DNA of 64,000 nt from Pseudomonas hunanensis. GTDB taxonomy: Bacteria; Pseudomonadota; Gammaproteobacteria; Pseudomonadales; Pseudomonadaceae. A program made the position numbers and the translations under genes. Below the pieces are notes generated by a model. It had not been told where the DNA came from. It saw only the letters and a list, made by a program, of their open reading frames with translations, and ran no database searches. This document shows, one piece after another, positions 59,313-64,000 of this stretch. Location of the stretch: the NCBI RefSeq assembly GCF_013393325.1, contig NZ_QJRC01000097.1:1-64000 (forward strand). The letters are read 5' to 3'. Position 1 is the stretch's first letter. Each line of letters begins with the position of its first letter.

Positions 59313-59999
59313 TCAGAGCAGCATGGCCAGCAGCGGCGCTGCGAACAGGTTGAGCAGCCCAGTCAGGACCATGACCAGGCCGGCCACCGAGCCTTCTTCG
59401 CGGCCCACCTCCTGCGCCCGGCTGACCCCGGCGCCATGCGCGCCAACACCAAACAGCGCACCCCGTGCCAGCGGTGTACGCAGCGGCAACCAGCGCAGCA
59501 GCACGCCGCCGAACATGGCGCCGAGCACGCCAGTGAACATCACGAACACCGCCGTCAGTTCCGGCACGCCACCCAGGTCGTGGGCCAGCGGCATGGCGAA
59601 GGGCGTGGTGATCGAACGCGGCACCAGCGACAGGCTGGTTGCGCTGTCCAGCGCCAGCAGGTGCGCCAAGCCCCAGGAGCTGGCAATCGAGGCACAGCTA
59701 CCAGCCACCATGCCCACCATCAGGGCTGGCCAATGGCGCGCCAGCATGGCCCGCTGCTGCCAGATCGGCACCGCGAAAGCCACGGTCACTGGGCCGAGCA
59801 CGCTCATCAACCAGTGGGTGTTGCGGGCATACTCGGCATAGGCTGTATGCAGCGGCACGGCCACCGCCAGCAGCAAAACCGGCACCAGGATCAATGGCGA
59901 CAGCAGGTAGCGCTTGCTGCGCCGGTACAGCCAGCGGCTACCCAGGTAGGCCAGCAAAGTCAGCGCCAGCCAGAACAGCGGCATGGGTTCAAGGCTCAT
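59313..59999 (-). CDS. CidB/LrgB-family membrane protein
   Basis: A 228-residue protein with about seven hydrophobic segments and the LrgB signatures G-P-V-T-V-A-F-A-V-P-I-W-Q-Q-R and S-L-V-P-R-S-I-T-T-P-F-A-M. LrgB/CidB proteins pair with CidA/LrgA in systems linked to holin-like lysis control or to export of overflow metabolites. It overlaps the upstream CidA-type gene by 11 bases. Confidence 0.88.
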   Translation of the reverse strand: MSLEPMPLFWLALTLLAYLGSRWLYRRSKRYLLSPLILVPVLLLAVAVPLHTAYAEYARNTHWLMSVLGPVTVAFAVPIWQQRAMLARHWPALMVGMVAGSCASIASSWGLAHLLALDSATSLSLVPRSITTPFAMPLAHDLGGVPELTAVFVMFTGVLGAMFGGVLLRWLPLRTPLARGALFGVGAHGAGVSRAQEVGREEGSVAGLVMVLTGLLNLFAAPLLAMLL

Positions 60000-60375
60000 G
60001 GCGTAACCTCCAACGGCACACCAGTTCCACGGTCAATGCCGTCACCACCATCACCATCAACGTGCTCACAGCGATTACCAGCAAGATGCGCCAGCCCTCT
60101 TCACGGATCAGCGAGCCGTAGTCCAGCAGGCTCATCAGCGCCGGGATGAAGAACAGCAGCATCTCGGCCATCAGCCAGCCGGCGCCCAATTGCAACATGG
60201 CCGGCTTGAGCACACCCGAAGCGAACAGTATCAACAGCAGGGCCAGGCCCATCACGCCGCCGGGAATCGGCCAGCCCAACCAATTGGCGAGCTGGCCGCC
60301 GAGCAGGAACAGGGCACAGAGGATCGCCAACTCGATGAGCAGGCGCAGGGCTTTTTTCAATAAGGCGGGTTTCAT
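59989..60375 (-). CDS. CidA/LrgA-family holin-like membrane protein
   Basis: A 128-residue protein with four hydrophobic segments and the family stretch W-P-I-P-G-G-V-M-G-L-A-L-L, then F-I-P-A-L-M-S-L-L-D-Y. It begins with a short positively charged N-terminus (M-K-P-A-L-L-K-K-A). With the overlapping CidB-type gene it forms a pair usually controlled by an adjacent LysR regulator, which is present here and divergent. Confidence 0.88.
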   Translation of the reverse strand: MKPALLKKALRLLIELAILCALFLLGGQLANWLGWPIPGGVMGLALLLILFASGVLKPAMLQLGAGWLMAEMLLFFIPALMSLLDYGSLIREEGWRILLVIAVSTLMVMVVTALTVELVCRWRLRHEP

Positions 60376-60450
60376 GGCGGGTTTCCTCGACAGGCCCTCA
60401 TTTTAAGATTCGACTGCCTAGGCCAGAAGCGAATTGTTAGACTGATCGCC

Positions 60451-60465
60451 ATTCCATAATGGAAT
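60451..60465. promoter_or_regulatory. Perfect dyad at the start of the cidR-type gene
   Basis: ATTCCAT-A-ATGGAAT is a perfect 7-base inverted repeat with a 1-base centre, ending 6 bases before the LysR start codon in the divergent cidA/LysR region. It could be an operator for autoregulation; it also covers the ribosome-binding region. Confidence 0.5.
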
Positions 60466-60471
60466 CCAAGC

Positions 60472-61353
60472 ATGGAATTCAAACAACTGCGCAGCTTTAT
60501 CGAAGTGGTCCACCGGGGCGGTTTTACCCAGGCCGCACAGACGCTGCACATCAGCCAGTCGGCGGTGAGCAAGCAGGTAGCCCAGCTGGAGCAAGATGTG
60601 GGCCAGCCGCTGCTGGAGCGTCAGGCCTCGCAACTGCACCTGACCGCTGCCGGGCGCATCGTGCTGGAGCGTGGCGAAGCCCTGCTGCGTCAGCGTCAGG
60701 CGTTGCTCAACGAACTGGACGATCTCAGCCTGATGGAGCGTGGCGAACTGCGCCTGGGTTTACCGATGCTAGGTAGCGACGCCTTGTTCGCCGGCCTGTT
60801 CGCCGAGTACCGACGGCGCCACCCGAACATCGCCATCCAACTGCTCGAAGGCGGTAGCCGCAGCGTCGAACAGGCTGTCAGAAGCGGCGAGCTGGAACTG
60901 GGCGGCAGCTTGACGCCCAGTGACGAGGCATTCGACTACCAGCCGTTCTGCAACGAACCCCTGGACGCCTTGCTGCCGGCTGGGCATGCCTTGGCGGGCT
61001 TGGCCGGAGTGGACCTGGGGCAACTGGCCGATACGCCGTTCTTGCTGTACCAGCGCAGCTTCGTGCTTAACGATCGGCTGTTGAAGGCGTGTCAGCAGCA
61101 GGGCTTTACCCCGAAAGAAGGCGGGCGCAGTGGCCAGGCAGATTTTTTGGCGGCGCTGGTGGCGGCGGGCCAGGGTGTGGTGTTGCTGCCCCGGGTGGTA
61201 GCAAAAGCGCTGGAGCGCCCCGGGGTGGTGCGTGTGCCGCTGCGTTCGCCGGAAGACCTGCGGTGGGATATCGCGTTCATCTGGCGACGCGGGGCCTATC
61301 TGTCACGGGCGGCTCAGGCGTGGCTGGCCTTGTTGCGCGAGCTCAACGCCTGA
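60472..61353 (+). CDS. LysR-type regulator divergent from cidAB
   Basis: The 293-residue protein begins M-E-F-K-Q-L-R-S-F-I-E-V-V-H-R-G-G-F-T-Q-A-A-Q-T-L-H-I-S-Q-S-A-V-S-K-Q, a canonical LysR helix-turn-helix of the CidR/CysL-like group. The effector domain has typical R-P-P-x-V and D-L-G-Q-L-A-D-T-P-F segments. Orientation suggests control of the CidAB-type pair. The ribosome site is weak (GGAA eight bases upstream) and overlaps the ATTCCAT dyad. Confidence 0.9.
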   Translation: MEFKQLRSFIEVVHRGGFTQAAQTLHISQSAVSKQVAQLEQDVGQPLLERQASQLHLTAAGRIVLERGEALLRQRQALLNELDDLSLMERGELRLGLPMLGSDALFAGLFAEYRRRHPNIAIQLLEGGSRSVEQAVRSGELELGGSLTPSDEAFDYQPFCNEPLDALLPAGHALAGLAGVDLGQLADTPFLLYQRSFVLNDRLLKACQQQGFTPKEGGRSGQADFLAALVAAGQGVVLLPRVVAKALERPGVVRVPLRSPEDLRWDIAFIWRRGAYLSRAAQAWLALLRELNA

Positions 61354-61361
61354 CACTGCCC

Positions 61362-61380
61362 CTGTAGGAGCGGCTCTACC
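61362..61380. repeat. Single REP fragment after the cidR-type gene
   Basis: CTGTAGGAGCGGCTCTACC is a single copy of the TGTAGGAGCGGC core between the convergent LysR and flavodoxin genes. Confidence 0.65.
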
Positions 61381-61387
61381 TTGGGAC

Positions 61388-61843
61388 TCAGGCTTTGAAG
61401 GCACTCGCCAACTCAGCCAACCACGGCTCGGCATCTGCCTCCGGGGTCACTGTCTCGCTCGCATCCAGGCGCAGCATCGGCTGCACTTCGCGCACGCCCA
61501 GCTCGGCAAACAGCTCGCGCATCTGCTCGCCACCACCACAGTAGGTGTCACCATAGCTGGAATCGCCCAGCGCAATCACTGCGCCCGGCAGGCCGCGCCA
61601 GGCCGCAGGCAGGGTGTCACGAATGGCGCTGTACAGCGGCATGAGGTTGTCCGGCAGCTCGCCCATGCCGGTGGTCGAGGTCACGGCCAGCAAGGCGTCG
61701 GGGGCAAAGCCTTGAAGATCCTGAAGGGTGGCGCGGGCCGCATGCCAGGCCTCCAGCCCCGCTGCCTTGAGCAGCGATTCAGCGTGACGTGCGACTTCTT
61801 CGGCGGTGCCGTAGACCGATCCGGAAATAATGACGACTTTCAT
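61388..61843 (-). CDS. Flavodoxin (MioC-like)
   Basis: A 151-residue flavodoxin-fold protein with the FMN phosphate loop S-G-S-V-Y-G-T-A-E-E-V-A near residue 7 and flavin-stacking regions S-T-T-G-M-G-E-L-P and G-D-S-S-Y-G-D-T-Y-C-G-G. It is a small electron carrier of the MioC/Y-type. The genes on either side do not fix its redox partner. It is divergent from the LOV photoreceptor gene, which also binds flavin. Confidence 0.9.
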   Translation of the reverse strand: MKVVIISGSVYGTAEEVARHAESLLKAAGLEAWHAARATLQDLQGFAPDALLAVTSTTGMGELPDNLMPLYSAIRDTLPAAWRGLPGAVIALGDSSYGDTYCGGGEQMRELFAELGVREVQPMLRLDASETVTPEADAEPWLAELASAFKA

Positions 61844-61969
61844 CGGGAAGAGGATTCCGAAACTGAGTGAAAACGTAGGATACTAGCATCCAGCGATGGC
61901 AAAAGGCCGCCTCTACCAAAGTCGCCGCCTTCAGCCCTGCTTCGCCCCTTCTTGCTCAATGGCCCGAAC

Positions 61970-62398
61970 ATGATCAACGCGCAATTGCTGCAATCGATGG
62001 TCGATGCGTCCAATGACGGGATCGTGGTCGCCGAACAGGAGGGCGACGACACTATCCTGATCTACGTGAACGCCGCCTTCGAACGCCTGACTGGCTACAG
62101 CCGCGACGAAGTCCTCTATCAGGATTGCCGCTTTCTGCAGGCCGACGACCGTGACCAGCTTGGCCGCGCGCGCATCCGCAAGGCCCTGGCCGAAGGCCGC
62201 CCGTGCCGCGAAGTGCTGCGTAACTACCGCAAGGATGGCAGCGCCTTCTGGAACGAACTGTCGATCACGCCGGTGAGAAGCGACGCCGACCAGCGCACCT
62301 ACTTCATCGGCATCCAGAAAGACGTCAGCCGCCAGGTCGAACTGGAACGGGAACTGGCCGAAAGGTGCGCTCGTCCGAAAACCGACGAACGCGCCTGA
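61970..62398 (+). CDS. Short LOV blue-light photoreceptor (PpSB1-LOV type)
   Basis: The 142-residue protein is a single LOV/PAS domain with short flanking helices and no effector. The photoactive motif Y-Q-D-C-R-F-L-Q places the FMN-reactive cysteine at Cys53, with Arg61 and Arg66 after it; these are the flavin-phosphate arginines tied to very slow dark recovery in P. putida PpSB1-LOV, which this closely resembles. The C-terminal E-L-E-R-E-L-A helix would dimerise. Start M-I-N-A-Q at 61970 is preferred over M-L-N-G-P six codons earlier. A PilZ-like gene follows after 59 bases. Confidence 0.93.
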   Translation: MINAQLLQSMVDASNDGIVVAEQEGDDTILIYVNAAFERLTGYSRDEVLYQDCRFLQADDRDQLGRARIRKALAEGRPCREVLRNYRKDGSAFWNELSITPVRSDADQRTYFIGIQKDVSRQVELERELAERCARPKTDERA

Positions 62399-62457
62399 AC
62401 CAAGTACGCCACGCACGGTCAACCCCGTTGAAGAAATCGCCACCACCGAGTTCGATC

Positions 62458-63075
62458 ATGCAAGCAGACGTGCTCCTCACCCAGGACGAGCTGGACTTCA
62501 TACAGAACATGCAACACTCGCCGCAATTGAACCTGGCCGACTCCATGTCGAGCCTGCTGGTCAATGGCGACCGCCGCATCCAGAACTTGCTTACCCAGCT
62601 GGTGGCCAACGAGCAAGTGACCTTGCAGGCCCAGTTCAATAACCAGCAGATCAGTTTCCCGCTGCAACTGGTCGAGGACGAGTTTCACGCCCTGCACTTG
62701 CAACTGGGCTCACCGGAAATCTACGAAGACGGCCCCATGCTGCGCCCTTGGCGCCTGTCGATGGACCAGCCGAGCGCACTGCTTGATGCCCATGACCAGA
62801 CCAGCGGCCTGTGGGTGCGTGATATTTCCTTCAAAGGTGTGTTGCTGGAAATCCGTGATCTGCCAGCGGCACCCGCCCGCTTCGAGCTTCGCTTCGCCCC
62901 AGGCGGCATCAGCCCGATCGAACTGCATGGCGTATTGGGCCGGCGCATCGGTCCAAACCTGGCGGCCTACGACCTCAGCCAAAGCCCGGCCGAAGAAATC
63001 GAACGGTTGCGGGACTACATCCTCCAGGCCCATCGCCAGGCCCATCCCGAGCTGCACACTCAGGTATCGAGCTGA
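62458..63075 (+). CDS. PilZ-domain-like protein
   Basis: The 205-residue cytosolic protein has an N-terminal YcgR-like half and a C-terminal PilZ-type barrel. V-R-D-I-S-F-K-G-V-L-L-E matches the D/N-x-S-x-x-G half of the c-di-GMP motif, but the preceding arginine pair reads R-P-W-R (R-x-x-R) rather than R-x-x-x-R, so binding is uncertain. Start M-Q-A-D-V-L-L at 62458 fits better than a longer frame. It follows the LOV gene and overlaps the convergent MerR-type gene by 16 bases. Confidence 0.8.
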   Translation: MQADVLLTQDELDFIQNMQHSPQLNLADSMSSLLVNGDRRIQNLLTQLVANEQVTLQAQFNNQQISFPLQLVEDEFHALHLQLGSPEIYEDGPMLRPWRLSMDQPSALLDAHDQTSGLWVRDISFKGVLLEIRDLPAAPARFELRFAPGGISPIELHGVLGRRIGPNLAAYDLSQSPAEEIERLRDYILQAHRQAHPELHTQVSS

Positions 63076-63995
63076 CCGGCCAGGAACTGCCGCAAACGCT
63101 GGCGCATCACACTACCTTGCGCCCCCAGGCAAGCGACAAGGCTGCCAGCCAAGCTCTCCTGTGCCACTTCTGCCGCTTCGCCGGCCAGCAACAAAGGGCA
63201 TTCCAGCATCGCCGCCAGGCGCGTAACGTGCCGGGTAGTTTCTGCTGTCGGTGCCTGATGAGAAAACAGCACCAGAGCGTCCGGCTTCAGACGTTCGCAG
63301 ACCAACGCCAGTTCTCGCAGCGGCTGCCCGCTCGCCAGTAGGGTCACACCTGTTTCCTCGCTGCTCAGGAGCAGGCTGGTTACCAGCAACTCAAGTTCAT
63401 GACACTGCCCCGGCAACGGCGCCAACAACACGTTACGGCTGCGCGGCACATGGGCAAGCTGCAGACGGGCGAACACCCGACCGCGCAGGAACTGGTCAAG
63501 GAACAGCCATTCACTGGTCTGCCCGTAGCCGCCTTGCCGCACGGCCATGTCGTGCCACACAGGCATGAACACTTCGGCGAAAACCTGATCCAGGGTGCTG
63601 GCGGCAAATACCATCTCGTAAAGGCGATCCAGGCCTGCCAGATCGAAGCTCTGCACCGCTAGACGAATCTGGTGCTGCCAACGCTGCCAGGCATCTGTCG
63701 CGCCACCCGCCTGCCCGGCAAGGGCATGGCCTCGCGCGAGAATACTACCCACCTTGCTGACCGACACACCGCGCTCCAGCCAGCCAAGGATACGGCGGAC
63801 CTCGTCGATGTCGGCCTGTGAGTACAGGCGGTGGCCACTGTCGGTGCGAATTGGCTGGATCAGGCCATAGCGGCGCTCCCAGGCACGCAGGGTCACGGCG
63901 TTGACGCCAGTCAGGCGGGAAACTTCACGAATCGGAAACAGCTCCTGCTGCTCGAAGCTGGCATCGATAACCGGACTACGTCCCTGTTCGTTCAT
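63060..63995 (-). CDS. MerR-family regulator with B12-binding-like domain (class II LitR type)
   Basis: The 311-residue protein has an N-terminal MerR helix-turn-helix (I-R-E-V-S-R-L-T-G-V-N-A-V-T-L-R-A-W-E-R-R-Y-G-L) and a C-terminal CarH/LitR-like region. In CarH-type photoreceptors a W-x9-E-H motif contacts the adenosyl-cobalamin; here the segment W-H-D-M-A-V-R-Q-G-G-Y-G-Q-T-S-E-W lacks that histidine, while a His in G-Q-C-H-E-L-E-L remains. This fits class II LitR proteins, which do not use B12 and can act with LOV proteins. The start is 5 bases from the window end, so its ribosome site is not seen. Confidence 0.88.
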   Translation of the reverse strand: MNEQGRSPVIDASFEQQELFPIREVSRLTGVNAVTLRAWERRYGLIQPIRTDSGHRLYSQADIDEVRRILGWLERGVSVSKVGSILARGHALAGQAGGATDAWQRWQHQIRLAVQSFDLAGLDRLYEMVFAASTLDQVFAEVFMPVWHDMAVRQGGYGQTSEWLFLDQFLRGRVFARLQLAHVPRSRNVLLAPLPGQCHELELLVTSLLLSSEETGVTLLASGQPLRELALVCERLKPDALVLFSHQAPTAETTRHVTRLAAMLECPLLLAGEAAEVAQESLAGSLVACLGAQGSVMRQRLRQFLAGQLDT

Positions 63996-64000
63996 CTGCA

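Overview
This 64 kb window is high-GC chromosomal DNA that reads as a Pseudomonas of the P. putida group. The evidence is the complete twelve-gene alginate operon in the classical Pseudomonas order, the hmgABC/hmgR homogentisate cluster, a short LOV photoreceptor that looks like P. putida PpSB1-LOV, DUF3509 and PsiE genes, and many REP-type hairpins built on TGTAGGAGCGG or GCGGGTTTACCCGC cores. I see no rRNA, tRNA, insertion sequence, prophage or CRISPR array. Nearly all of the window is tightly packed core-type genes.

Layout: 0.1-1.3 kb, moaC-moaD-moaE (molybdopterin synthesis, minus strand). 1.4-5.1 kb, a PIN-PhoH ATPase, a NodB-fold secreted protein lacking key catalytic residues, and yaaA. 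5.1-5.9 kb, an 800-base AT-richer region with the algD control elements and a long leader. 5.9-22.1 kb, algD-alg8-alg44-algK-algE-algG-algX-algL-algI-algJ-algF-algA: precursor synthesis (AlgA, AlgD), c-di-GMP-gated polymerisation (Alg8/Alg44), periplasmic transfer, epimerisation and cleavage (AlgK, AlgG, AlgX, AlgL), acetylation (AlgI, AlgJ, AlgF, AlgX) and export (AlgE). A REP pair lies in frame inside the 5' end of algK, and another hairpin separates algL from algI. 22-36.5 kb holds a membrane protein, an SDR, an EmrAB-type tripartite pump with a LysR gene upstream, a UspA protein, an AaeXAB-type aromatic-acid pump with its own outer-membrane factor and a divergent LysR gene, and a 2-ketoaldonate/glyoxylate reductase. 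36.5-38.5 kb holds an EamA exporter and a divergent AraC regulator.

38.6-48.9 kb is an iron-acquisition block: two ECF sigma / FecR / TonB-receptor signalling systems facing away from each other across a 157-base region with two Fur-box-like sequences. The left one also contains a DUF3649-PepSY-DUF3325 membrane module, probably for siderophore reduction. 49-52.8 kb carries an HPF-like ribosome factor, DUF3509, PsiE, an SOS-controlled yebG with an ideal LexA box, a leucine-dehydrogenase-type enzyme and a SirB1-type protein. 52.8-57 kb is the homogentisate pathway (hmgA-fahA-maiA) with divergent hmgR and a perfect 17-bp operator palindrome. 57.2-61.4 kb has an (R)-hydroxyacyl-CoA-type SDR, an Asp-nucleophile alpha/beta hydrolase, a CidAB/LrgAB pair and its divergent LysR gene. 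61.4-64 kb has a flavodoxin, the short LOV protein, a PilZ-like protein and a convergent MerR/LitR-type regulator.

Best leads: the REP insertion into the algK signal-peptide coding region; the LOV-PilZ-LitR neighbourhood, which could link blue light to c-di-GMP; the sigma/anti-sigma/PepSY-DUF module; and the NodB-like protein that has lost its metal-binding aspartates. No wholly unknown multi-gene system stands out. Family names and comparisons with other strains come from memory, not from searches.
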